DNA of 41,556 nt from Desulfosporosinus sp. Tol-M (GCA_000770645.1 JQID01000103.1:1-41556), one strand, 5' to 3'. Counted from the stretch's first letter, positions 17,456 to 24,721 are shown. Translations and numbers: made by a program. Notes: a model not told the origin generated them from the sequence alone.

Positions 17456-17794
17456 TTACTTGGCGCCCTCGCTTTTGAAAAATCCTTGTTCCCGGAGTAC
17501 TTGCAGCAGTTGTTCTCTGACAATTTCTCTGATTTCATCTTTTGTAACAAGGTCTTCTTTTCTCGCCACATTTACATGATCCAGAGCCTTGGTGACCTCA
17601 CCCTGAATCAGCTTTTTCAGTTCTTCTCTCTGTTCCTCGCCTCTTTGCATAAGCTCGCTCGCAAACTGCCGGGCGTCTTTTTTGGCCACCTCGCCTCTGC
17701 CGACCAGTTCCTCAACCACTTCCTCCACTTTTTCCCGTGAATACAATAAAAGCCCTAATCCTAAGTTGATTGTCTTTTCAAATGCGTTTGACAT
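17456..17794 (-). CDS. Phasin-like protein
   Basis: About 112 residues, almost all amphipathic helix: INLGLGLLLYSREKVEEVVE at the start, then a charged region with GEVAKKDARQFASELMQRGE. This resembles the phasin / PHA granule-associated family (PF05597), whose members coat polyester or lipid inclusions. Start chosen at the ATG at 17794, with GGGAG about 10 bases upstream; a GTG at 17803 is too close. It lies between a TetR gene and the AarF kinase gene. No PHA synthase is in the window, so a role in lipid or membrane association is as likely as polyester storage. Confidence 0.7.
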   Translation of the reverse strand: MSNAFEKTINLGLGLLLYSREKVEEVVEELVGRGEVAKKDARQFASELMQRGEEQREELKKLIQGEVTKALDHVNVARKEDLVTKDEIREIVREQLLQVLREQGFFKSEGAK

Positions 17795-17809
17795 AATACA
17801 CACTCCCTC

Positions 17810-18391
17810 TTAATTTAATAGGCTCTCTGCCAAATTTAAGGATTCAAAGGCGCTGTCCCGGTCGGAACCGAGTATTATTTGAATAGATGTTCCGATCAAA
17901 GCGCCAAGAACTAATTTAGCTACCGTTTGAGGAGAATATCCAGGATATCTTTCATTGATTTTTGTGTAGGTCAATAGGTTTCTTTCAATAATCTTCGTCA
18001 GTTCAGTAAATAAGCTGTCCAGTTGTTCTCTAAAAGACGGAATCCATAGAGCCTGCGCTATAAAATCAACAAAAAGTTTCAAAAGCTTTGGTTTATCCCT
18101 GATCAGTTCCTTAAAGAACCGCACGAGGGACGCGAGCTTCTCTTGCTCACCCGTGACAGATTCCAAATTTCCTTCTATTTCATGTAAATATTGGAGTGTC
18201 ATCATATTGATAACTTCAATGAACAATTTTTCTTTATTCTTATAGTAGTATGTTACTTGGCTTAACGCGACTCCGGCTTCCCCGGCAATATTTCGCATGG
18301 ATACATTGGCATAGCCTCTTGTGGAAAGACATTCAAAGGCCGTTATAAGGATTTTCTCAGATGGGTTTGTTTTATCGGTCTTTTGCTGCAT
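17810..18391 (-). CDS. TetR family transcriptional regulator
   Basis: 193 residues. Helix-turn-helix at residues 12-58: SEKILITAFECLSTRGYANV, then GVALSQVTYYYKNKEKLF. The C-terminal ligand domain is not assignable. GGAGG precedes the ATG. Only 15 bases separate it from the phasin-like gene, so the regulator, the phasin-like gene and the AarF kinase gene probably form one autoregulated unit. The palindrome at 18411-18426 is the obvious operator. Confidence 0.88.
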   Translation of the reverse strand: MQQKTDKTNPSEKILITAFECLSTRGYANVSMRNIAGEAGVALSQVTYYYKNKEKLFIEVINMMTLQYLHEIEGNLESVTGEQEKLASLVRFFKELIRDKPKLLKLFVDFIAQALWIPSFREQLDSLFTELTKIIERNLLTYTKINERYPGYSPQTVAKLVLGALIGTSIQIILGSDRDSAFESLNLAESLLN

Positions 18392-18410
18392 GTGGCACCT
18401 CCAAGATATT

Positions 18411-18426
18411 GGTCGTACGTACGTCC
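18411..18426. promoter_or_regulatory. TetR-type operator
   Basis: GGTCGTACGTACGTCC is a near-perfect palindrome whose central 12 bases are exactly symmetric apart from the outer pairs. It is 20 bases upstream of the TetR start codon. CGTACGTACG cores are common among TetR operators, so negative autoregulation is likely. Confidence 0.7.
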
Positions 18427-18547
18427 TAATTCTATCATAATTATTTTAACAATGTCAAGTAACCCAGCATTGATAAATAGCTGTACAGGGAGGAAACGTA
18501 CCTCTTTGACATAACGCTGACGAAAATGATTGATAAAGTTTCTTTAA

Positions 18548-18596
18548 AAAAAGACCGCTCGGCTATACCGTTTAGGTATTGCCGAGCGGTCTTTTT
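18548..18596. terminator. Bidirectional terminator after radC
   Basis: AAAAAGACCGCTCGGC pairs exactly with GCCGAGCGGTCTTTTT. The 17-base loop contains a second small stem (ATACC/GGTAT). It lies 30 bases beyond the radC stop and gives U-tracts on both strands. It probably ends the ICE transcript near the element boundary. Confidence 0.85.
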
Positions 18597-18625
18597 GGTA
18601 TCGCACTATATTTAGAGTTCCGCCC

Positions 18626-19324
18626 TTAGCGGGTATTTTGAAATCTATTTCGCTTTTCTGCTATGGGTATTGCGCCTAATGCAACCGGTTCATAATTTGC
18701 TGGATCTTTGCAGTAGTCAGGCATGCTTCCTCTGTCTGCCATAGAAGAATAGTTTCCACCACCCACAATAATGTGATCCAAAACTTTGATCTCTAAAGGA
18801 TGGAAAATATCCACAATTCTATGGGTCAACGCTTTATCTTCCGGGGAAAAATTCCGGGAGCCTCCGGGATGGTTGTGGGCCAGAATGACCGCATTGCAAT
18901 CACAGGCCAAGGCGTACTTTAATATTTCTCTTGGATAAACGGCTGTCTGACCAACAGTTCCTTCTGACATGGTTTTTATTTCGATTACGTTATTGCTCCT
19001 ATCTAAAAAAGCGACCATAAATCGTTCTCTATCCTTCATTCCGCTTAAGAGGGCGTAAAAATATTGGCCTGCAGCGGTTGATGAATTGAAGGTAATTTTT
19101 TCATTGTTCTCATAGATTTTTAAAAGGTTGTAGGAGGCAATGAACTCGTTGAGCAGTCCGATCTTTTCGAGCTGCTTTTCATTTGGGTCCATAATGCGGG
19201 GATGCTCCAAGATGTTAAAGGGGTTGTTTTGTTTTACATACTGCTGAACCTTTTTGTAGGGCAGACCTGTTAAAGTTGTCAGCCCTTTTAGAAATTTCTC
19301 GGTATGCCGTGTGTCTGGCCTCAT
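18626..19324 (-). CDS. radC: RadC-family JAB/MPN domain protein
   Basis: About 232 residues. The C-terminal JAB1/MPN metal site is complete: ILAHNHPGGSRNFSPEDKAL (H-x-H-P-x6-S-x2-D) near residue 165. The N-terminal 90 residues are not the usual RadC helix-hairpin-helix. RadC-like proteins are common on ICEs and plasmids, and their role in transfer or repair is not settled. The frame extends to 19360, but the ATG at 19324 follows GGGGGCGG at good spacing and sits one base after the stop of the upstream gene, indicating coupling. Confidence 0.8.
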   Translation of the reverse strand: MRPDTRHTEKFLKGLTTLTGLPYKKVQQYVKQNNPFNILEHPRIMDPNEKQLEKIGLLNEFIASYNLLKIYENNEKITFNSSTAAGQYFYALLSGMKDRERFMVAFLDRSNNVIEIKTMSEGTVGQTAVYPREILKYALACDCNAVILAHNHPGGSRNFSPEDKALTHRIVDIFHPLEIKVLDHIIVGGGNYSSMADRGSMPDYCKDPANYEPVALGAIPIAEKRNRFQNTR

Positions 19325-19325
19325 A

Positions 19326-19562
19326 TTATATCCGCCCCCTTTTGTCGTCCAATATCTCAATCAGGACTTGTATACTTTGCAGCTTCCCGGAAGTCTCAGG
19401 GGCTAAGTCCGCCGATTCAAGATGCTGAAAAAAGTTTTTGATTCCCGTGCGTTGAAAGCATTTCAGAATTCTTTCTTTGGTATCCCCGTCCAAGCCAAGC
19501 AATTCAGCCAGTACATCCGCGCACTTTCTATATTCCGACTCCCTTAACGCTTCTAAATTCAT
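19326..19562 (-). CDS. Small ICE-associated protein, unknown
   Basis: About 78 residues, acidic and helical, starting MNLEALRESEYRKCADVLAE. AGGTGG lies 7 bases upstream of the ATG at 19562, so the longer frame to 19619 is not needed. Directly coupled to radC. No known domain recognised. The repeated Leu and the KCFQRTG segment suggest a compact helical bundle. Confidence 0.65.
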   Translation of the reverse strand: MNLEALRESEYRKCADVLAELLGLDGDTKERILKCFQRTGIKNFFQHLESADLAPETSGKLQSIQVLIEILDDKRGRI

Positions 19563-19608
19563 TCTTTTTCCACCTTTCAAATTTAGCACTAATAAAAAGC
19601 ATGATGGC

Positions 19609-19785
19609 ATGACAACCAATCAATCGGCTATCACGCCTCCAACCGTGGGCTTGGACATCAGCCCGACGAGTCTTTCTCGCCTTGAAGGACAGTACCGTCT
19701 GGTCCAGGATTATGAGATCGTTGCCATTGCGAAAGCCTTGGATATTTCTGTTGAAGAATTGTTAGGGAAAAAGCGGAATAATTGA
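19609..19785 (+). pseudogene. XRE/Cro-CI regulator, C-terminal remnant
   Basis: On the plus strand DISPTSLSRLEGQYRLVQDY and AIAKALDISVEELLGKK match the second half of an XRE helix-turn-helix domain. The first half (the usual T-Q-xx-L-A helix) is replaced by MTTNQSAITPPTVGL. No ribosome site precedes the ATG at 19609. The fragment points opposite to the ICE operon. I read it as the left-over 3' end of an ICE repressor gene cut by a deletion ending near 19,640. Confidence 0.6.
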
Positions 19786-19875
19786 AAGCGCAGGATATGC
19801 CAAAATAATCCGTTTGCATCCTTCCATTTCCTTTCTTGACGCGCGATAATAAGCGTGAGAAAGGAGGGTTTCTTT

Positions 19876-19980
19876 ATGCTGTACGCGTCCATCTTCATAT
19901 TTTTGCTGATGCTCCTGCTGAATGCCATGTTCAAGATCGCGTCGATTTTCCGGTCTTATTTGTATATTTGCGCTGCGTGA
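19876..19980 (+). CDS. Small hydrophobic peptide (34 aa)
   Basis: A very strong ribosome site (AAAGGAGGG) precedes the ATG. The product starts MLYASIFIFLLMLLLNAMFK and ends in a basic/aromatic SIFRSYLYICAA: one membrane helix with a positive tail. Candidates are a small membrane subunit, a leader peptide for the next gene, or a type I toxin-like peptide. The stop codon overlaps the extended -10 element of the following gene. Confidence 0.55.
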   Translation: MLYASIFIFLLMLLLNAMFKIASIFRSYLYICAA

Positions 19981-19986
19981 TATAAT
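19978..19986 (+). promoter_or_regulatory. Extended -10 promoter
   Basis: TGATATAAT is a perfect TGnTATAAT extended -10 element located 37 bases before the ATG at 20023. No good -35 is present, as is normal for this promoter class. Confidence 0.55.
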
Positions 19987-20022
19987 GGAAATATACGGAC
20001 GATGTGGAAAGGAGTGACCATT

Positions 20023-20433
20023 ATGGCAGCCGCGGCCCTTATTTCTCTTTGCCTTACGGTGGGACTGCTCATTCTTTCTTTCATCTTCAAAGCGGCAGGA
20101 AAGCTCCGGCTGACGATTCCCGTCCTTTGCTTCCTGCTTTTCAGCACCGTGCTGAACAAGTGGGCGGTGGAGCATGAGACGTTAGCGTACATCATCCTTT
20201 TCTCATTGCTCGGCCTGACCGTGTTAAGCTGGATTGTGTCGCTGATAAAGGCGATACGGCGCAAACGGGACGAGAAATTCTTTGAAGATGATGTCGCGTG
20301 GCAGATTCGCCGGGCCAGAGAGATGGGCGTACCCCTTGACAAAGTTCAGTTTAACGAGCAGGGGGATTTGCTTGACCCAAGAACAGGGGACCCTGTTGTT
20401 TACGGGGACGGCGTTCCGTTCAAGGATATATGA
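20023..20433 (+). CDS. Two-to-three-helix membrane protein, unknown
   Basis: 136 residues with hydrophobic segments at about 3-23, 30-45 and 54-72, then a charged cytoplasmic tail containing AWQIRRAREMGVPLDKVQF and DPRTGDPVVYGDG. AAAGGAG lies 8 bases before the ATG at 20023. It has its own promoter and terminator and runs against the ICE operon. No known family recognised. The independent expression suggests cargo or an exclusion/immunity-type role; that is speculation. Confidence 0.65.
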   Translation: MAAAALISLCLTVGLLILSFIFKAAGKLRLTIPVLCFLLFSTVLNKWAVEHETLAYIILFSLLGLTVLSWIVSLIKAIRRKRDEKFFEDDVAWQIRRAREMGVPLDKVQFNEQGDLLDPRTGDPVVYGDGVPFKDI

Positions 20434-20442
20434 GAAATTGTG

Positions 20443-20478
20443 AGGATACCGGATTTTCATTGTCCGGTATCCTTTTTA
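20443..20478 (+). terminator. Rho-independent terminator
   Basis: AGGATACCGGA pairs with TCCGGTATCCT around a 9-base loop, followed by TTTT. It lies 10 bases after the stop of the membrane-protein gene. Confidence 0.85.
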
Positions 20479-20517
20479 TAATCCCCATGACTTCACACAC
20501 CGCATCATTCATCATTA

Positions 20518-21102
20518 TCATCGCGCCCCGGTATCCCGCTGCGGAGCTTTCGGCTGCAAGTCCGTCGGCCTCCTGCCGTCAATGGGCTTGACAAAATCGA
20601 TATAGTTCACGGCATAGATGGCATTGTCGTTTAGCTGCCGCTGCCACGCGCCCTCTCGCGGCGACCAATGAAAGCCCTTGCGCTTCAAAACGGAACATCT
20701 TTCTTTGTCCGGCCTCTCGTCGAAAAAAAGCTGCAGGCGATTGATGTCATTGTTTACTACCGCCTCGCCGCCCGCAAACTTCCATCCCACAAAACCGACC
20801 TCCTGATGTCGTTCAAGCTCATTGATGCGCTGCTTTATCCGCTTTATCTCAGAATTGTTGTTGGTCAGCTCATAGCTTGCAAACGGTTGCTTATCCCACG
20901 AATAAGACGAGCTTTCGATTTTCGCGTCTATTTTAGCAGCCATCTCGTCCGATACACCGGGGCAGCCCTTGCAAGTGCCGAGCTTGCGGTAATAGGCGTT
21001 GACCTCTTTCATATGCGCCTGCCGTTTCTCGCAGGCTTCCAGCTTCTCATTCAGCTTTTCCAGAGCATTGGGATCGCTGCTTGAAATCGCTTTACTACTC
21101 AT
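20518..21102 (-). CDS. ICE accessory protein (C-terminal part as in DUF3560-type proteins)
   Basis: About 194 residues. The N-terminal half is a charged coiled-coil-like region (SSDPNALEKLNEKLEACEKR), the middle has NNNSEIKRIKQRINELERHQ, and the C-terminus carries VLKRKGFHWSPREGAWQRQL, a block found at the end of large ICE proteins of DUF3560/antirestriction type. Here only that C-terminal module is present. GGGAGG before the ATG at 21102 shows a proper start, so a short stand-alone form is likely. It follows the VirB6-like gene by 22 bases. Function unknown. Confidence 0.6.
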   Translation of the reverse strand: MSSKAISSSDPNALEKLNEKLEACEKRQAHMKEVNAYYRKLGTCKGCPGVSDEMAAKIDAKIESSSYSWDKQPFASYELTNNNSEIKRIKQRINELERHQEVGFVGWKFAGGEAVVNNDINRLQLFFDERPDKERCSVLKRKGFHWSPREGAWQRQLNDNAIYAVNYIDFVKPIDGRRPTDLQPKAPQRDTGAR

Positions 21103-21124
21103 TTTGTTTTCCTCCCACATAAAA

Positions 21125-21964
21125 TTATAGTCCCATCATTTCCCGCACCACCCGGTCAGCCATCTTCACCGCGCCGACCAGGATCAGCATGTTGAAAATC
21201 AACTCTCCGATATAGCTCCACACCATCGTCACGGCGCTGGCGCTGGCGTCCACCACCGGCGGAGCGGCCGCAAAGACGGAAAAGATGACGCAGGCCAGGA
21301 CGATGATGACCCCCTCCAGGCAGACGGCGGCATAGCTTTTGAGGAAGGCTTTGCCGATGCTCTGGCTGGGCTCCCCGGCAAAGGAGGCCAGCGGTACGGG
21401 GGCGATGGCGGTATATAGGAACAATTTGAAAAAACGACCGTACACCGCCAGGATCATGATAAAGGACAGCACCGTGATGAACAGGCTGCCGATGATCGTC
21501 ACCGCCCACAGGGGAATGCTCGCCAAGAAGCTGCACTCCTCGACGGCCTGCACGATGGCCTGCGGCAAAACGGCTTGGCTTGTGGTGCCGAAGCCCGCTC
21601 TGCCCATAATAGTGGAGACGATCCCCTGGGCAATGTCAAAGAGCGCCATCATCAGCTCCAACCCGTAGGTCACTACGCCTTTGGCCAAAGCAAAGCGGAT
21701 GAACAGCTTCAAGGCGTGTTCCGGCTTTTTTACCTCGGCAAAGCTGCCGCAGGTTTTGACCACGCCGATCACAAAAAACAATACCAGCAGGGCCAGGCCG
21801 ATGGCTTGCAACGCGCCGTGGATATCGGCAATGACGTACCAGATGCCGCCGCCTCGAAATTCCGTGGGGGACTGGGTGACAAGCTGCCAGATTTCCGCCA
21901 GCTTTTCGTTCCAGGTTCCCAGGGCGTTGTTCAGGTTCTCAATCACCCAGTTGCCGCTTTCCAA
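21125..21964 (-). CDS. VirB6/TrbL-like conjugal transfer membrane protein
   Basis: 279 residues with about six hydrophobic segments (near 52-68, 88-110, 155-180, 183-200, 214-235 and 250-270). The N-terminal GTWNEKLAEIWQLVTQSPTE and the layout match the TrbL/VirB6-like proteins of clostridial ICEs, which form the inner-membrane part of the type IV secretion channel. The start is a TTG at 21964 with AGGTGAG 7 bases upstream. It lies below the VirB2-like gene, as expected. The sequence appears intact. Confidence 0.8.
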   Translation of the reverse strand: MESGNWVIENLNNALGTWNEKLAEIWQLVTQSPTEFRGGGIWYVIADIHGALQAIGLALLVLFFVIGVVKTCGSFAEVKKPEHALKLFIRFALAKGVVTYGLELMMALFDIAQGIVSTIMGRAGFGTTSQAVLPQAIVQAVEECSFLASIPLWAVTIIGSLFITVLSFIMILAVYGRFFKLFLYTAIAPVPLASFAGEPSQSIGKAFLKSYAAVCLEGVIIVLACVIFSVFAAAPPVVDASASAVTMVWSYIGELIFNMLILVGAVKMADRVVREMMGL

Positions 21965-21983
21965 ATAAACTCACCTCATTTCC

Positions 21984-22020
21984 AAGGCAGAGCCCGCGCC
22001 TGAAACGCGGGCTCTGCTTT
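21984..22020. terminator. GC-rich hairpin inside the transfer operon
   Basis: GCAGAGCCCGCG pairs exactly with CGCGGGCTCTGC around a 7-base loop, with A/T pairs extending the stem. It lies between two minus-strand transfer genes. The U-tract is short (CCTTGG follows on the minus strand), so it may be an attenuator or an mRNA-stability element rather than a full stop. Confidence 0.6.
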
Positions 22021-22027
22021 CGTGTCG

Positions 22028-22255
22028 TTACCGGCATGGTTCGTCTCTGACAGGCTTTTTGTCTTTGATGACGCCATACTTGTCATCCACATAGAAATGA
22101 TTGACAAAGGGGTTGTAGATGGCATGGCACCTGACGCCGTTATATTCGGCAAGATAATCGTTGTCGCCCAAACGTCCCAGGATGGTGGCTCCCCGCAGTT
22201 CGCCGTCCAGGGAATGAATGTGCATGTTTTCAGTGATCGGGAATTTGTTGAACAT
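22028..22255 (-). CDS. Small ICE protein, unknown
   Basis: 75 residues, no membrane segment, beta-rich appearance (DGELRGATILGRLGDNDYLA, NPFVNHFYVDDKYG). Short proteins of this kind sit between the VirB2-like and VirB6-like genes of clostridial ICEs. GGAGG lies 9 bases before the ATG at 22255; TTG/ATG at 22264/22261 are too close. It overlaps the usual position of no other gene. Function not known. Confidence 0.6.
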   Translation of the reverse strand: MFNKFPITENMHIHSLDGELRGATILGRLGDNDYLAEYNGVRCHAIYNPFVNHFYVDDKYGVIKDKKPVRDEPCR

Positions 22256-22260
22256 GAGCA

Positions 22261-22566
22261 TCAACCTCCTGTGATGAGATTAAGGATTTCCTTGGCAAAG
22301 GTGATGATGACGCCGCCCGCCAGGGTCAGAAAGCCGTTGGCGCGCTGGCTCGGATCGTGGGATTTCAGCGACAGGCCGATCTGCACGATGCCGAAACCCA
22401 GCAGGATCATCCCGATGGCGCGGATCAGCCCGAAGATAAATTCGGACAGGTTGTTGATCACCTGAAGCGGGTCGCCGGCCGCGTAAACAGGGGTGGCAAA
22501 CAGGGCCAGCAACGCCAGCGCGCAGCAAACGGTAAAAACCCTTTTGGCTTTTCCAAACATTTTCAT
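22261..22566 (-). CDS. Maff2-family / VirB2-like membrane protein
   Basis: About 101 residues: an N-terminal signal sequence ending ATPVYAAGD, then two hydrophobic helices (EFIFGLIRAIGMILLGFGIV and GGVIITFAKEILNLI), the layout of VirB2-type pilins. This is the Maff2 family of ICE membrane proteins. The ATG at 22566 is preferred: AGGAGG is 10 bases away, whereas it nearly touches the ATG at 22575. It lies 20 bases after the relaxase/coupling-protein fusion. Confidence 0.8.
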   Translation of the reverse strand: MKMFGKAKRVFTVCCALALLALFATPVYAAGDPLQVINNLSEFIFGLIRAIGMILLGFGIVQIGLSLKSHDPSQRANGFLTLAGGVIITFAKEILNLITGG

Positions 22567-22586
22567 CAATATCATTCCTCCTGTTT

Positions 22587-23456
22587 TTATGATGGGGACA
22601 GGCTTTCGAGTTCTTCCTCGGAAAGCAGCTCGTAATCGCCGTCTTCCTTTAAGGCCACGGTCTGCCAGTCCAAGGCGTGTTCCGTGGTGCCGTGCCGGTA
22701 GGGGTGGCCGCCACCGTCAACCGTCAGCTTTAAATTCGGGTGCTTGAGAATATCGTACTTGTCGTCCATAACGGCGTGTTCGCCCCGGATAAACAGCAGG
22801 GCGTAGCGGTTGTCCAGCATGCGCACCTCGTCGGGGGTGAGAAGCTCCCGGCCCGACAACTGATAATTGGTGGAATAGCTGCCGTTTCTGCCTGCGCTCT
22901 TTCCGTAGGTGTTCAGGTCGATGGTTTCCTTGCCTAAAAGCTCGGACACATACTTGTGGGTGGATTGCTCGTTGCCGCCCAGATAAAGAAATTCGTCGCA
23001 GTTGCCGATGATGGACTCCCAGGTGTCTTTGAATAGGGCTTTGAGCTGGGCCAGGTTTTGCTGATTTTTATCAAGGTGGGTGGAAACCACCACTTCAAAG
23101 CGGTCGCCCCAAAGCTCTTTTGCCAGCTTCACGCCGATGGCGTGGGCGGTTTCCGGGGTGGCCTCCCCCGGCGCGAAGGCTTGGTAGCCGTGAAAGGCCA
23201 GGATGCCGTCCTGTTTCTGATATTGCCGCTTAGTGCGGCCCATCTGCCGGCAGGCGGTGGCCGAGTCGCAGTTGAGGCCGGTCACAAAGAACTGTTTTTC
23301 GGTTTTGACATCCTGCTGGGTATAATCCAGCACCTGGCGCAAGCCTTGAAAGTCGGGACTGGCAAAATCGGGGTTTTCGGTTTTTTCGGGGTTGGCGGCG
23401 TAGTCAATCACCCGGTCAAGGCGGTCGGTGACGTCCCAAATCGCTGTGGTTGCCAT
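22587..23456 (-). pseudogene. In-frame fusion: relaxase N-terminus + VirD4 coupling-protein C-terminus
   Basis: Residues 1 to about 130 are an ICE relaxase: ATTAIWDVTDRLDRVIDYAA at the start, HGYQAFAPGEATPETAHAIG, then VVVSTHLDK, which begins the H-x-D...H-x-H metal site. The expected HxHNH part never follows. Instead residues from about 132 read QNLAQLKALFKDTWESIIGN, FLYLGGNEQSTHKYVSELLG, GRELLTPDEVRMLDNRYALL, the C-terminal domain of VirD4/TraG coupling proteins. The junction lies at about 23058-23069. The rest of the relaxase and the Walker-motif part of VirD4 are gone. The frame stays open and has GGAGAG at its start, so a hybrid protein can be made. It cannot nick oriT or power transfer. 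Confidence 0.85.
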
Positions 23457-23459
23457 CGG

Positions 23460-23804
23460 TCATCTCTCCGGCTCCCCGTGCTTTTTCACCAAAGGGTAAT
23501 CCGCAAGAGCCTCCCGCTTGTCACAACTATTCACTACGACAAGCTCAAGCACGTCGTTCACGCATCGCACTTCATTTTGGTATCGGTCGGTTACAACCTC
23601 CAGGGGGTTTTGAAACAGCAGGAGGTAATCCAGTTCCTCCGGTTCATAGTGATGATCCACTGTCAAATACCAGTGAGCCTGGGTATAGGCGGCGATTTCC
23701 TCCGCCTTTTCAAAGATTTTTTGGCCGTCCAGTTTAAGCATCTTTGCCCTGTAGTCCATAAAGTTTCGGTTGATGCGGTTTATTAGTTGTGTTTCCTTAT
23801 CCAT
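23460..23804 (-). CDS. ICE accessory protein (DUF3848-like), unknown
   Basis: 114 residues. Start chosen at the ATG at 23804, where AAGGAG has 5-base spacing; the open frame extends further but overlaps mobC. LINRINRNFMDYRAKMLKLD, then EIAAYTQAHWYLT and LLLFQNPLEVV, resemble small proteins repeatedly found next to relaxase genes in clostridial ICEs. It overlaps the mobC end by 8 bases and ends 3 bases before the relaxase fusion. The C-terminal tail is KKHGEPER (see findings on shared tails). Confidence 0.6.
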   Translation of the reverse strand: MDKETQLINRINRNFMDYRAKMLKLDGQKIFEKAEEIAAYTQAHWYLTVDHHYEPEELDYLLLFQNPLEVVTDRYQNEVRCVNDVLELVVVNSCDKREALADYPLVKKHGEPER

Positions 23805-24132
23805 CGGTTCTCCTTTCCGGCGCTGTAACCGCCTCCATAATATCCTGCACCGCCTTTCTGAGCCGGTTGGCTTCGTATTGAAACACCGTTTTGTCAATAT
23901 GCCCGGTGGCATTGGCCTTGGCCGCAATCTGGTTCAGGTTGCCGCCGATGGCGTGCAGCTCCCGCGTCATGGAAAAATAGTCGGGAGGGGGCAGTTCCTT
24001 GGGCACATAGCCGTTGATGAGGGAACGGAGATAGCCTTCCTGTGACAATCCTGCTTTTTTAGCGCTGGTGTGAAGCCGTGTATTTTCTTCTTTATTCAAC
24101 CAGACTTGAACACGGATACCTCGTTTTCTCAT
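23797..24132 (-). CDS. mobC: Relaxosome protein MobC
   Basis: 111 residues. An N-terminal ribbon-helix-helix-like part (RVQVWLNKEENTRLHTSAKK, GLSQEGYLRSLING) and the MobC block RELHAIGGNLNQIAAKANAT near residue 60 identify it. MobC helps the relaxase open oriT DNA. AAAGGAG lies 8 bases before the ATG at 24132. A second start at 24225 (AGAGGTG then ATG) is in frame and would add 31 residues; these are not MobC-like. The oriT candidate lies immediately upstream. Confidence 0.82.
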   Translation of the reverse strand: MRKRGIRVQVWLNKEENTRLHTSAKKAGLSQEGYLRSLINGYVPKELPPPDYFSMTRELHAIGGNLNQIAAKANATGHIDKTVFQYEANRLRKAVQDIMEAVTAPERRTDG

Positions 24133-24271
24133 CGCTCCGGCTCCTTTCTCGCAGGATGGGTATCCTTGCACTTGATGAGCGCGCGAAATTCCTCCCGCCA
24201 CTTTGGTTGAAGTTTGCTCATTCATAACACCTCTTTTCTTGATTAATAAGAGTGCAATATGGAGGGGGGTA

Positions 24272-24352
24272 TTAGGGGCGAAGCCCCTAACAAGCGAATT
24301 TGGGAGACCAAATTCAGTGCTTGCTGCAACACAAGACAGCGGTCTTGTGTTG
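24272..24352. other. Candidate origin of transfer (three consecutive hairpins)
   Basis: Three perfect inverted repeats follow one another in 81 bases: TTAGGGGC/GCCCCTAA with a 3-base loop (24272-24290), GAATTTGG/CCAAATTC with a 4-base loop (24296-24315), and CAACACAAGAC/GTCTTGTGTTG with a 4-base loop (24327-24352). The stretch has no gene and lies directly upstream of mobC and the relaxase, where oriT of this ICE type is expected. The nick site cannot be read from sequence alone. Confidence 0.7.
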
Positions 24353-24414
24353 GGTGGGGGTTACGATTGTTTTCAAATATCACCAGCCGAAAAGAAAGAG
24401 CAGGAGGTCATTGC

Positions 24415-24624
24415 TCATACTCGCGGTGCTTTTAGCTCCTGCTCCTTGCTTCGATTTTTTTCCCGTGCGGCAAACTCCACACCGGCAAAGTATTCCTCAT
24501 CGAGGATGTATTCTTCATTGTTATATGCTTCCTGCGGTATCGCTTCCGCTTGTTGCGCGTTTTCTGCTTCAATCTCGACGGTTATGCAAAGGGTTTCTTT
24601 GATTTCCACTTGATAGGTTTTCAT
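24415..24624 (-). CDS. DpnD/PcfM-family small protein
   Basis: 69 residues: MKTYQVEIKETLCITVEIEA, AENAQQAEAI, then an acidic stretch NNEEYILDEEYFAGVEF. This 'V.V.A.....A...A...Y..gE.vLd..d..' pattern is that of the DpnD/PcfM family, short plasmid and ICE proteins of unknown role. It lies between the cargo insert and the oriT candidate. A terminator just upstream isolates it from the cargo genes. Confidence 0.65.
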   Translation of the reverse strand: MKTYQVEIKETLCITVEIEAENAQQAEAIPQEAYNNEEYILDEEYFAGVEFAAREKNRSKEQELKAPRV

Positions 24625-24655
24625 AAGAGCAAAACCTCTTAATTTTGGGCAAAAG

Positions 24656-24683
24656 AAAAAGGCACTGATTTCAGCGCCTTTTT
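24656..24683. terminator. Hairpin terminator
   Basis: AAAAAGGC..CTGA pairs with TCAG..GCCTTTTT with one mismatch and a small loop. It separates the cyclase-like cargo gene from the DpnD/PcfM gene and has U-tracts on both strands. Confidence 0.75.
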
Positions 24684-24721
24684 CTCAAGAAATATTCTAT
24701 ATGGGTATGCACTCACTTGAC

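Noticed and set aside
23058..23786. A 242-codon plus-strand frame
   Set aside because: It is antisense to the relaxase fusion and the small accessory gene, both with good start signals and recognisable protein sequence.
24133..24225. A separate gene or a longer mobC starting at 24225
   Set aside because: There is a plausible ribosome site, but the extra 31 residues do not look like MobC, and the start at 24132 has a better site and the family-typical N-terminus.
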